From JAEUIZ01 sp046155605 (GTDB taxonomy: Bacteria; Planctomycetota; Phycisphaerae; Phycisphaerales; UBA1924): DNA of 23,184 nucleotides. Positions within the stretch are counted from its first letter, which is position 1; the number at the start of each line of letters is the position of its first letter. Below, piece by piece: positions 1 through 6,543 of this stretch. A program made the position numbers and the translations under genes. The notes beneath the pieces were generated by a model that saw only the letters and a program-made list of their open reading frames with translations, made no database searches and had not been told where the DNA came from. The stretch lies in NCBI GenBank assembly GCA_046155605.1, contig JBJXFQ010000127.1, positions 1 through 23,184 on the forward strand. The letters run 5' to 3'.

Positions 1-152
1 ATGGCGTGATCTCGCCCGCCGACCGGACCATCCTTGTGAACTGGATCGCGACCTACAACCCGATGGGCGACCTGACGGGGAACGGGTTTGTGGACAGTGC
101 CGACCTCACCTTCTTCGACCTCATCGATCCCGTCTGCGGGTATGTGCCGTAG
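1..152 (+). CDS. C-terminal end of a secreted dockerin-type protein (partial)
   Basis: Only the last 49 codons are present, read from base 3 to the TAG at 150-152. They contain one clear dockerin/EF-hand-like calcium loop (Asp-Leu-Thr-Gly-Asn-Gly-Phe-Val-Asp-Ser-Ala-Asp) followed by a short helix ending in Asp-Pro-Val-Cys-Gly. The preceding segment (Ile-Ser-Pro-Ala-Asp-Arg-Thr) looks like the second half of an earlier copy. Such repeats sit at the extreme C terminus of many secreted planctomycete proteins, where they probably serve in attachment or sorting. The function of the missing N-terminal part cannot be told. The tail type matches that of the RCC1-like protein ending at 3205. Confidence 0.7.
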   Translation, partial: GVISPADRTILVNWIATYNPMGDLTGNGFVDSADLTFFDLIDPVCGYVP

Positions 153-402
153 CGACCGCGCGCAACGGTCATCCCCTCGCTGTTTCATACCGATTCGTGG
201 TGAAACTCTCGCGCTCGTGGAGGACGAGTCTGAGCGAGCCCGCGAGCGAAGGCACGGGCACATCAACCCGAGGATTTGTTCGCAAGGCCTCACTCATCCT
301 CGGCGTCAACGGCGCAAGAATCAGGCAAAACCGGTATCAGCCCCAACCAGGCCGATCCGGCACTTCTCGACACGCGGCGGGTCAAATCCCGATGAATGGG
401 TG

Positions 403-1080
403 ATGCGTCTTGGTTGGCCCGATCGCGGCACGCTGCTGATTCTCGCCCTCGCGGGTGGGCTGTTTGCCGCGCTCGCGCTGTGGCAGCACGCGATCGAGGC
501 GCGGGCCAGATCGGCGGGCGTGAGCGACCACCTTGGGCCTGACGGCAAGCCGCGACCCATCGCCGAGGTTGTCCGGGCTATCGCGCAGTGCAAACTCGTC
601 ACGGTCGAGATCGACACGATCGTCTCGACTGAAACGACGGACCGGAACTGGCGTGGCGAGGTCTCGGCACGCGTTCGCGCGCCGGCGCGGCTGCTCTATG
701 GCACGGATCTTTCGAGCCTGGGCGTTGATGCCGTCACGCGAAATCCGCTGGGCAACTCGTATCTTGTGCGTGTGCCGCCGCCGGAGCGGCTGGCGACGGA
801 GATTTGTTCCGAGCGCGAGGAGACGGAGGTGCAGGTGGGATGGCTGCGGCTTCGGAGCCGAGCCGGGGAGTATTACCTTGGGCGGGCGCGGGTCGGTTTG
901 CACGAGGCGGCGCAGATGCTCGAACTGAATGCGGAGGACGCGGCGATGGTCCGTCGGACGACGCTTGTGCAGGTTCGCGCGCTGGTGCAGGCGATCGTCG
1001 GGCCCGACGCGACGGTTGTCGTTGGATTCGTTGATGGCGAGCGGGGAGGCGACGCGAGCGGTGCGGAGGCGAAGCCGTGA
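403..1080 (+). CDS. DUF4230-like membrane-anchored protein
   Basis: A 225-residue protein with one N-terminal membrane helix (about residues 9-27, Leu/Ala rich) and a soluble domain expected outside the membrane. The order of features (LVTVE strand after the helix, GTDLSSL, VRVPPPE, then a long C-terminal Ala-rich helix and a VVVGF strand) resembles DUF4230, a family of unknown function. The reading frame stays open upstream to 88, but the Arg/Ser-rich translation there does not look like protein. ATG 403, immediately before a membrane-anchor sequence, is the sensible start, although the upstream Shine-Dalgarno is weak. The stop overlaps the GTG of the next gene (GTGA), so the two are probably co-translated. 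The family assignment is from motif memory and is moderate. Confidence 0.6.
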   Translation: MRLGWPDRGTLLILALAGGLFAALALWQHAIEARARSAGVSDHLGPDGKPRPIAEVVRAIAQCKLVTVEIDTIVSTETTDRNWRGEVSARVRAPARLLYGTDLSSLGVDAVTRNPLGNSYLVRVPPPERLATEICSEREETEVQVGWLRLRSRAGEYYLGRARVGLHEAAQMLELNAEDAAMVRRTTLVQVRALVQAIVGPDATVVVGFVDGERGGDASGAEAKP

Positions 1081-2168
1081 TTCGGCTCTGGCGCTGGCGG
1101 TGGGGCCTGGCGCGTCTGATTCTGGCGGTCGTTCTGCTGTGGGTGGTGGCGGCCGATGCCGGCCCGAGGCTGGCGCGGCTGCGGTATCGCGCGCTCCCGG
1201 ACTTTGACTATGCGGCGGAGGTGGCGTTCCTGCGCGACGCGGGTCGCTATGGCGAGGCGCTGATTGTGGCGGAAGCGGGGCTCGAGGCGACCGAGGGCGA
1301 GGCGATGGCGCGCCTGGAGCGCGAGCGAGAGGCGACGACGCGCGCGCAGAGCAGTTGGCTGCGGCGCGCGCGCGACGCGGGCTGGGGCGCGATCTCGGGG
1401 CAGGGAACGTCGATCGAATCGCTCATCGGTGCGGTGGCGGCGGATTTCTTTGTGGTCGGCGATGTGCGCGATCTGGTGATCCAGAGCGGGCGCTATGTCG
1501 CCGACGGCGAGGCCGATCCGGTGATCCTGGCTTTGTCGGGGCTGGGCGTGGCGACAACGGTGGCTCCGGAGATCGACTGGGCGCCATCCATCCTGAAGGC
1601 GGCACGGAAGGCCGGGGCGATGTCGCGCGGGCTGGCGGATCGGGTGGTGGTGCTGGTGCGCACGGGCGCGGGCGACGGGCTCAACGCGATGATGCGCGAC
1701 GCGGCGGAGTTGGCGCGGCGGGCGTCGCCCGGCGGGGCGGCGCGGATGCTGCGGCACGCGGACGGGGCGGATGATCTGGCGGTGATGGCGCGGTTTGTGC
1801 GCACGGAGCGGGCCGGCGCGTTTGCGATGCATGTGACGGGGCGCGAGGGGCTGCGGCTGGCGCGTGCCGGGGGCGACGAGGCCAAGTTGGCGGTGATGGC
1901 GGCGAGGAAGGGAAACTCGGGGGTGGCGTGGCTGCGGACATCGGGGGCGCGTGCGCTGATGCGTCCGCATCCGATCATCGGCGTGGCGAAGGCGGTGTGG
2001 AAGGGTGATGCGGCGAGGTTGGCGACGGCGCTGGCGCGGGAGATTGATCCGCGGGCGCGGTGGCTGCTGCCGCTGCTGGCGGCGTGGGTGTTTGTGGAGG
2101 GTGCGCTGCTGGCGCGGCGGCTGATGCGGCGGGGTCAGGGGCAGCCGGCGGCAAAGACGTTGATGTAG
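1077..2168 (+). CDS. Hypothetical membrane protein with helices at both ends
   Basis: A 363-residue protein starting with GTG inside the stop of the DUF4230-like gene (GTGA overlap). A hydrophobic helix near residues 9-26 and another near 330-350 bracket a long, Ala/Arg-rich, mostly helical middle. That middle contains a short hydrophobic stretch around the ADFFVVGDV segment. I recognise no family. The overlap suggests a functional partnership with the upstream protein, perhaps a membrane complex (inference). The last 34 bases overlap the 3' end of the convergent RCC1-like gene. Codon use is like its neighbours, so there is no sign of recent transfer. Confidence 0.6.
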   Translation: MIRLWRWRWGLARLILAVVLLWVVAADAGPRLARLRYRALPDFDYAAEVAFLRDAGRYGEALIVAEAGLEATEGEAMARLEREREATTRAQSSWLRRARDAGWGAISGQGTSIESLIGAVAADFFVVGDVRDLVIQSGRYVADGEADPVILALSGLGVATTVAPEIDWAPSILKAARKAGAMSRGLADRVVVLVRTGAGDGLNAMMRDAAELARRASPGGAARMLRHADGADDLAVMARFVRTERAGAFAMHVTGREGLRLARAGGDEAKLAVMAARKGNSGVAWLRTSGARALMRPHPIIGVAKAVWKGDAARLATALAREIDPRARWLLPLLAAWVFVEGALLARRLMRRGQGQPAAKTLM

Positions 2169-3208
2169 CAGATGAAGTCGTTGACGTTGAGGACGGGCGG
2201 CACGGCGCTGCCATCGCAGTTGGCGTAGCTATCACCCGCGGCAAACTTGTTGAGGAAGCAGATAAAGTCGTTGACGGTGAGCGTGGGCGGGGTCGTCGAG
2301 CCGTCGCAGTTGGCCCAGCAGCCCTCGGGCATGGCGATACCGTGGCCACGTCCAGCGGAGATCGCCGCAAAGGTGCCGGTCGGCAGCGATGATATCTGGC
2401 CAGAGAAGTTCGAGCCCCACGCCGCGAGCGTGCCGTCGGCGCGGATGGCAAGGCTCCAATATCCGTCCGCGGCGATGGCCTTGTAGGTGCCCGGCGGCAC
2501 GTTGCACTGCCCGAGGTTATTCAAACCCCACGCGACAACCTGGCCGCTGGCGGACAAAGCGAGCGAATGCCCTTCGCCCGCCGCGATCTGAATGAACATG
2601 CCCGGCGGCACGCTCGTCTGCCCGCTGCCGTTGCTGCCCCATGCTGCAAGTGTGCCATCGACGCGAAGGGCAACCGCGTGGACATTGCCGGCGGCGAGCG
2701 TGGTGAAGGTGCCGGAAGGAGGCGAGAGCAGACCGTCGGAGTTCACCCCCCATGCTGCGATCGTGCCGCTGGAACGGATCGCGAAACCGTTGGCGGAGTT
2801 CGAGGCGATGGCGATGAACGTGCCGCTCGGAATCGCGTACAGGCCACCTGTCCCCGTGCCCCACTTTGCGAGCGTGCCGTCGGTGCGGAGAGCGAGGCTC
2901 CACTTGACGGTTGGCGCGAGTGCCTGGAATGTGCCTGAAGGCACGTTGAGATTCCCGCCTTCTTTGTTTCCCCAGGCCTGGAGCGTGCCGTCAATGCGGA
3001 TGCCGACGGTGTGCTCATAGCCACAGGCGAAACCGCGGAAAGGGCCGGGTGGGCATTGCGTTTGTCCGAAGAAAGGGTCGCCCCAGCCGATGAGTGGTCC
3101 GAAGCTTCCGACTTGGCCGTGTGCCGCATGTGCCATGAACGAAAGCTTGGCCACCGCGAGAATCGCGCGACGACATCGCGCGGGCGCGCGAGTGGTGGAT
3201 TCGATCAT
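2135..3208 (-). CDS. Secreted RCC1-like repeat protein with double dockerin-like tail
   Basis: A 357-residue protein beginning at ATG 3208, with GGAGGTG a few bases upstream. The frame is open further upstream, but that part only shadows the preceding gene. An N-terminal signal peptide (Arg-rich, ending near AHGQ) is followed by about six RCC1_2-type repeats of roughly 35-40 residues with the pattern DGTLxAWGxN..GQ..VPxGTFxxIAAG, predicted to form a beta-propeller. Residues ~296-357 hold two copies of an Asn-Cys-Asp-Gly...Val-Asn-Asp-Phe-Ile-Cys motif ending FAAG, resembling the Cys-containing (GC-type) dockerin tail of Phycisphaerae secreted proteins. The ATG overlaps the upstream gene's TGA (ATGA), so the two are translationally coupled. 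Probably a surface or extracellular binding protein; the ligand is unknown. Confidence 0.82.
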   Translation of the reverse strand: MIESTTRAPARCRRAILAVAKLSFMAHAAHGQVGSFGPLIGWGDPFFGQTQCPPGPFRGFACGYEHTVGIRIDGTLQAWGNKEGGNLNVPSGTFQALAPTVKWSLALRTDGTLAKWGTGTGGLYAIPSGTFIAIASNSANGFAIRSSGTIAAWGVNSDGLLSPPSGTFTTLAAGNVHAVALRVDGTLAAWGSNGSGQTSVPPGMFIQIAAGEGHSLALSASGQVVAWGLNNLGQCNVPPGTYKAIAADGYWSLAIRADGTLAAWGSNFSGQISSLPTGTFAAISAGRGHGIAMPEGCWANCDGSTTPPTLTVNDFICFLNKFAAGDSYANCDGSAVPPVLNVNDFICYINVFAAGCP

Positions 3209-4512
3209 GGCGCACCTCCGACGGTGCGGCTGTAGAGGTCTACAAACCGAAGGTAGTCCGTGCCGTTGACCACGCCGTTGCCGTCCACATCCGTGCGGGG
3301 CTGCCCGGCGACCCATTCCTGGTGAAAGGTGGCCACGTCAGAAGCGGTGAAACGGGTGGCAACGCTGGAACTTGAGCCTCCGTCGAAGTTTAGATATGAG
3401 TCGTCCGAATCCACATCGAGAATGGCAAAGCCGTGATCGTAGTTTGAGGAGAAGGCGTAGAAGTTACCCGCGGGTACGTCGGACTGACCGAAACTGTTCC
3501 TTCCCCAGCCGATCAGGCTCAGGTTCGGCAACTGGCCGACGCTGTGGTTGTAGCCGCCGCCGACACGGAAAAGGGTCGGAAACGGTACCGGCGGCGGCTT
3601 GTAACAGGGTGAGCATCCAAATGCAATACACGACCCTGGGCACGGGAACTGGGTCGTAGGCACCCACGGCGTGTTGTCGCGCTGACCGTACCCGTTGTTT
3701 CCCCAACCGGTATATGCGAATGTGCTAGCCGTCAGTGTAAGGCCATGTTGATGCCCGGCCGCAAAGGCCGTCACAACGCCGGTGAAAAGGTCGGTCACCT
3801 GGCAGTGACCATCAACACCCCAGGCGACCAGCGTGCCATTGGATCGCTGGGCGATCGCATAGTGCCCAGTGCATCCGATGGCGATGAAGTCGTTCCCGCT
3901 TGGTATCGCCGACAGAAACGACCATGGACCCGGTGGTGTGCCGGTGCGACAGGGGTTACACGAATAGTCACCGCAACCTGGCGAGTAACACTCCCCCCAT
4001 GCGGTCAGCGTACCGTCCGTCCGGATCGCCACGCTGATGTGTTCGCCCGCCGCGATGGCGACATACCGCTCATTCGCGGCGCTAAAGGGCGGCGGCCCGC
4101 CGGGCGGCATGTTGCAAGGGGTCGGATTCGGATCTGGGAGCGCCGGCTCGCCCCAACCGTCGATGGTGCCATCCGCAAGCAGCACGAGATTGTGCTCATA
4201 TCCCGCCGCGACCGCGATCACCTGAACGCCCACGAGCCGCGTCGGCACAATATCCAAACTGTGTCGAGGAGCCAGTCCCCACGCATGAAGCGTACCGTCG
4301 GCGCGGATCGCGATGGAATGTTTCCAGCCAGTGGAAACCGCCCTGAAATACCCCGTAGGTACGTTAGTCTTCCACCCCTCGCCCCATCCCACGAGCGGCC
4401 CAGCCTGTTGCCCCCTTGCCCCCTCAACCCCGGCGAGCATCAGCAGCGCCGCGAGCACTCGAGTGAGTGAGTGAGTGAGTGAGTGAGTGAGTGAGTGAGT
4501 GAGTGAGAACAC
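3205..4512 (-). CDS. Secreted RCC1-like repeat protein with slippage-prone signal region
   Basis: The intact frame runs 435 codons from GTG 4512. It encodes a Thr-His-Ser-Leu repeat, a hydrophobic stretch (VLAALLMLAGV) and a likely cleavage site near ARGQ, as in a signal peptide. RCC1-like repeats with DGTLxAWG and GWG..xxGQxDVP signatures follow. The C-terminal part has a calcium-loop-like segment (DVDGNGVVNGTD), i.e. a dockerin-like tail. The best start is instead ATG 4519, with AAGGAGGT four bases upstream, but with the present 11 ACTC units that ATG is out of frame and ends at a TGA at 4424-4426 after 31 codons. The gene is therefore either off, or translated from the poorly placed GTG 4512. 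Removing one unit, or adding two, fuses the ATG to the frame with an Arg-Arg n-region. The stop overlaps the next gene (ATGA). Confidence 0.8.
   Translation of the reverse strand: MFSLTHSLTHSLTHSLTRVLAALLMLAGVEGARGQQAGPLVGWGEGWKTNVPTGYFRAVSTGWKHSIAIRADGTLHAWGLAPRHSLDIVPTRLVGVQVIAVAAGYEHNLVLLADGTIDGWGEPALPDPNPTPCNMPPGGPPPFSAANERYVAIAAGEHISVAIRTDGTLTAWGECYSPGCGDYSCNPCRTGTPPGPWSFLSAIPSGNDFIAIGCTGHYAIAQRSNGTLVAWGVDGHCQVTDLFTGVVTAFAAGHQHGLTLTASTFAYTGWGNNGYGQRDNTPWVPTTQFPCPGSCIAFGCSPCYKPPPVPFPTLFRVGGGYNHSVGQLPNLSLIGWGRNSFGQSDVPAGNFYAFSSNYDHGFAILDVDSDDSYLNFDGGSSSSVATRFTASDVATFHQEWVAGQPRTDVDGNGVVNGTDYLRFVDLYSRTVGGAP
4461..4507 (-). repeat. Tetranucleotide tandem repeat (ACTC, 11 full units plus CTC)
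   Basis: On the plus strand this is GAGT repeated 11 times (4461-4504) followed by GAG. On the coding (minus) strand it is CTC plus 11 ACTC units, beginning after the fourth codon from ATG 4519. Each unit shifts the frame by one base. It encodes the Thr-His-Ser-Leu repeat in the signal region of the RCC1-like gene. The copies are perfect, as expected of an active slippage tract. Confidence 0.95.
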
Positions 4513-4516
4513 GCCT

Positions 4517-4533
4517 CATCGCGACCTCCTTGC
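4517..4533 (-). promoter_or_regulatory. Strong ribosome binding site with ATG 4519
   Basis: Read on the minus strand, AAGGAGGT is followed by four bases and then ATG, close to an ideal Shine-Dalgarno arrangement. It decides the preferred start as ATG 4519, which is out of frame with the long reading frame at the current repeat number. The in-frame GTG 4512 lies seven bases further on, at a longer and weaker spacing. Confidence 0.75.
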
Positions 4534-4575
4534 CAGCATCGCCGACGGCCATCGCCCTGACGTACACGCTTCTCC

Positions 4576-4603
4576 AGCCTACCAGATTATCGAGGCTTGT
4601 CAA
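4576..4603 (-). promoter_or_regulatory. Predicted sigma-70 promoter for the RCC1-like operon
   Basis: On the minus strand there is a perfect -35 TTGACA (4603-4598), a 16-base spacer, and -10 TAGGCT (4581-4576) preceded by TGG, an extended -10. Transcription would start near 4569 and leave a leader of about 50 bases before ATG 4519. Prediction by pattern only. Confidence 0.45.
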
Positions 4604-4650
4604 GGCTGATTCGTACCGGGGTGGTTCGCTTCGAGGGGGATGAGGCCACC

Positions 4651-4659
4651 GGGGGGGGG
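4651..4659. repeat. G9 homopolymer tract
   Basis: Nine consecutive G on the plus strand, about 50 bases upstream of the predicted -35 of the RCC1-like operon, in DNA with no gene. Homopolymer tracts of this length are slippage-prone. In a GC-rich genome it could also be chance. Confidence 0.6.
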
Positions 4660-4700
4660 AACGAAGGAAGAGTTGACGGGGCTGTTGATGTACGCAAGAG

Positions 4701-4807
4701 CCGCCACGGAGTGGCGGGGTACCCACAAGCACCGACCGTCCAAAGCGACGGTCGGTGGCACGGGGGAAGCACGAAGAACATCAGTCAACCGGAGCGGTTG
4801 ACTGATG
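4701..4807. other. Three consecutive perfect hairpins in the divergent intergenic region
   Basis: Hairpin 1: arms 4701-4707 and 4711-4717 (7 bp, 3-base loop). Hairpin 2: arms 4731-4740 and 4747-4756 (10 bp, 6-base loop). Hairpin 3: arms 4779-4790 and 4796-4807 (12 bp, 13 if the closing G-C counts). The arms differ in sequence but all are perfect and evenly spaced. There is no T-run, so these are not standard terminators. They could be a structured leader of the symporter gene, a REP-like repeat cluster, or DNA cruciform sites. The rest of 4520-4923 holds only the promoter, G9 tract and palindrome listed separately. Confidence 0.7.
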
Positions 4808-4894
4808 GCACCCGGCAAAGAGTCGCCTCGCCCGGCACACGGGCATCGAGGTAGGCAGCGGCGAGTCTGGTAGTCTGTCGCGATCGGTGGGTGT

Positions 4895-4911
4895 ATGTAA
4901 GCTCGTTACAT
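4895..4911. promoter_or_regulatory. Palindrome ATGTAA-N5-TTACAT before the symporter gene
   Basis: A perfect 6-base dyad with a 5-base centre, ending one base before the GGAG Shine-Dalgarno that serves ATG 4924. Size and position fit a repressor operator or a small RBS-proximal hairpin. It overlaps the alternative GTG start at 4891, which argues for the ATG 4924 start. Confidence 0.45.
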
Positions 4912-4923
4912 CGGAGCGAACGG

Positions 4924-6477
4924 ATGCGGCGTGAGGGCGAGAGTCTGGGGTGGGTGAGGTGGATCGGGCTGGCGCTGGGGCCGATGGTGGCGGCGGCGTT
5001 GTATGTGGCGTTGCCGACGGAGGGATTGTCGCCGGGGGGCCGGAGGACGCTGGCGGCGGGGGCGTGGCTGGCGATCTGGTGGCTGACGGAGGCGTTGCCG
5101 ATCGAGGCGACGGCGCTGGTGCCGCTGGCGATGTTTCCGCTTCTGGGCGTGGCGACGATGCGGGCGACGGCGGCACCGTACGCGGAAGAGGTGATCTTTC
5201 TGTTTCTCGGCGGGCTGCTGCTGGGGGCGGCGATGGAGCGGTGGGGGCTGCACAAGCGATTGGCGCTGTGGACGATCCTGGCGGTGGGGACGAGGCCGCG
5301 GATGCTGGTGGGCGGGGCGATGCTGGCGACGGCGGTGATCAGCATGTGGGTGTCGAACACGGCGACGGCGGTGATGATGCTGCCGATCGGGATGAGCGTG
5401 ACGGCGCTGGTGGGTGAGCGGTTGCGGGCGCACGCGGGGCCGAGCGACCGATCGGCGGAGCACTTTGCGAAGAGCATGATGCTGGGGATCGCGTACGCGG
5501 CGACGATCGGGGGCATCGCGACGGTGATCGGGACGCCGCCGAACACGGTGGCGGCGAGTTTCATTCGGCAGACCTACGGGGTGGAGATTGGGTTTGTGGG
5601 GTGGCTGAAGATCGGGCTCCCGATCATGCTGGTGTTTTTGCCGGCGACGTGGTTCGTGCTGGTTGGAGTGGTGTATCGGTTCCGGTCGGAGGCGATGCCG
5701 GGGGTGCGGTCGCTGATCCGAGCGGAGTTGGACCAGTTGGGTCCGATGTCGCGGGGCGAGGTGGCGACGCTGGTGGTGTTTGTGTTGGCGGCGGTGGCGT
5801 GGGTGGTGCGTGTGCCGCTGTCGGATGCGATCTGGCCGCGGCTGGGAAAGGGGGAGGTGGTGCTGACGGATTCGGGGATCGCGATTGTGGCGGCGCTGGC
5901 GCTGTTCATGATTCCGGTGGATCGGAAGCGTGGGGTGTTTGTGCTGGATTGGGCGTCGGCGTCGCGTGTGCCGTGGGGAGTTTTGTTGCTCTTTGGCGGG
6001 GGACTGACACTGGCGGCGGCGATCAGCGCGAACGGGGTGGACAAGTTCATCGGGGCGCAGTTTGACGGCTTGTCGGGGGTGCATCCGCTGCTGATCGTGC
6101 TGGCGCTGACGACGGTGGTGGTCTTTACGACTGAGGTGGGGAGCAACACGGCGGTGGTGAACATCTTTCTGCCGATCTGCGCGGCGGTGGCGCCGGCGCT
6201 GGGGGTGCATCCGTATATGTTGATTCTGCCGACGGCGATCGCGGCGAGTTATGCGTTCATGATGCCGATGGGGACGCCGCCGAACGCGCTGGTGTTTGCG
6301 TCGGGGCACCTGCGGATCATGGACATGGCGAGGGCGGGGTTTTTGTTGAACCTGTTGTCGATCGGAGTGATCACGCTGTTCATGTACTTTGCGGCACCGG
6401 CGCTGCTGGGGTTTGAGCGGGATGGGAAGATGGAGCGGGTGGAGTCGGCGGACCGGCGCACGAGCACGCCAAGGTGA
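4924..6477 (+). CDS. SLC13/DASS-type sodium:anion symporter
   Basis: A 517-residue polytopic inner-membrane protein with about 11-12 hydrophobic helices. It has the two signature Ser-Asn-Thr motifs of the divalent-anion:Na+ symporter family: SNTATAVMMLPI in the first half and SNTAVVNIFLPI in the second. Each is followed by a Gly-rich P-x-N helix end (GTPPNT and GTPPNA), the inverted-repeat arrangement that forms the substrate and sodium sites. Likely substrates are dicarboxylates, sulfate or related anions; the sequence does not decide between them. ATG 4924 was chosen over GTG 4891 because GGAG sits seven bases upstream of the ATG and a dyad covers the GTG region. It stands alone, divergent from the RCC1-like operon. 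The length is typical of bacterial members. Confidence 0.88.
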   Translation: MRREGESLGWVRWIGLALGPMVAAALYVALPTEGLSPGGRRTLAAGAWLAIWWLTEALPIEATALVPLAMFPLLGVATMRATAAPYAEEVIFLFLGGLLLGAAMERWGLHKRLALWTILAVGTRPRMLVGGAMLATAVISMWVSNTATAVMMLPIGMSVTALVGERLRAHAGPSDRSAEHFAKSMMLGIAYAATIGGIATVIGTPPNTVAASFIRQTYGVEIGFVGWLKIGLPIMLVFLPATWFVLVGVVYRFRSEAMPGVRSLIRAELDQLGPMSRGEVATLVVFVLAAVAWVVRVPLSDAIWPRLGKGEVVLTDSGIAIVAALALFMIPVDRKRGVFVLDWASASRVPWGVLLLFGGGLTLAAAISANGVDKFIGAQFDGLSGVHPLLIVLALTTVVVFTTEVGSNTAVVNIFLPICAAVAPALGVHPYMLILPTAIAASYAFMMPMGTPPNALVFASGHLRIMDMARAGFLLNLLSIGVITLFMYFAAPALLGFERDGKMERVESADRRTSTPR

Positions 6478-6489
6478 TTCGCAAGGAGC

Positions 6490-6519
6490 TTGGAAACGGT
6501 AGAAGTTAGGGAATACTAT
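6490..6519 (+). promoter_or_regulatory. Predicted promoter for the lipoprotein/ExbD cluster
   Basis: TTGGAA (6490-6495) and TACTAT (6514-6519) are separated by 18 bases, in a locally AT-rich stretch (6512-6522) that stands out from its GC-rich surroundings. Transcription would start near 6526, just before the GGAGG at 6531-6535 that serves TTG 6544. The TTG at 6490 is then promoter, not a start codon. Confidence 0.45.
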
Positions 6520-6543
6520 ACAAGCGATTGGGAGGCTGTGGCG

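Noticed and set aside
88..402. Upstream extension of the DUF4230-like gene
   Set aside because: It would overlap the dockerin-type gene, and the translation is not protein-like; the membrane anchor starts right after ATG 403.
4461..4507. CRISPR-like array
   Set aside because: Units are 4 bases with no spacers; it is a simple tandem repeat inside a coding region.
4424..4519. The 31-codon ATG frame as a real small protein
   Set aside because: Explained as the out-of-frame product of the repeat-containing gene at 11 units.
4891..4923. GTG 4891 as the symporter start
   Set aside because: The segment is occupied by a perfect dyad and the Shine-Dalgarno for ATG 4924; the extra residues precede the first helix without purpose.
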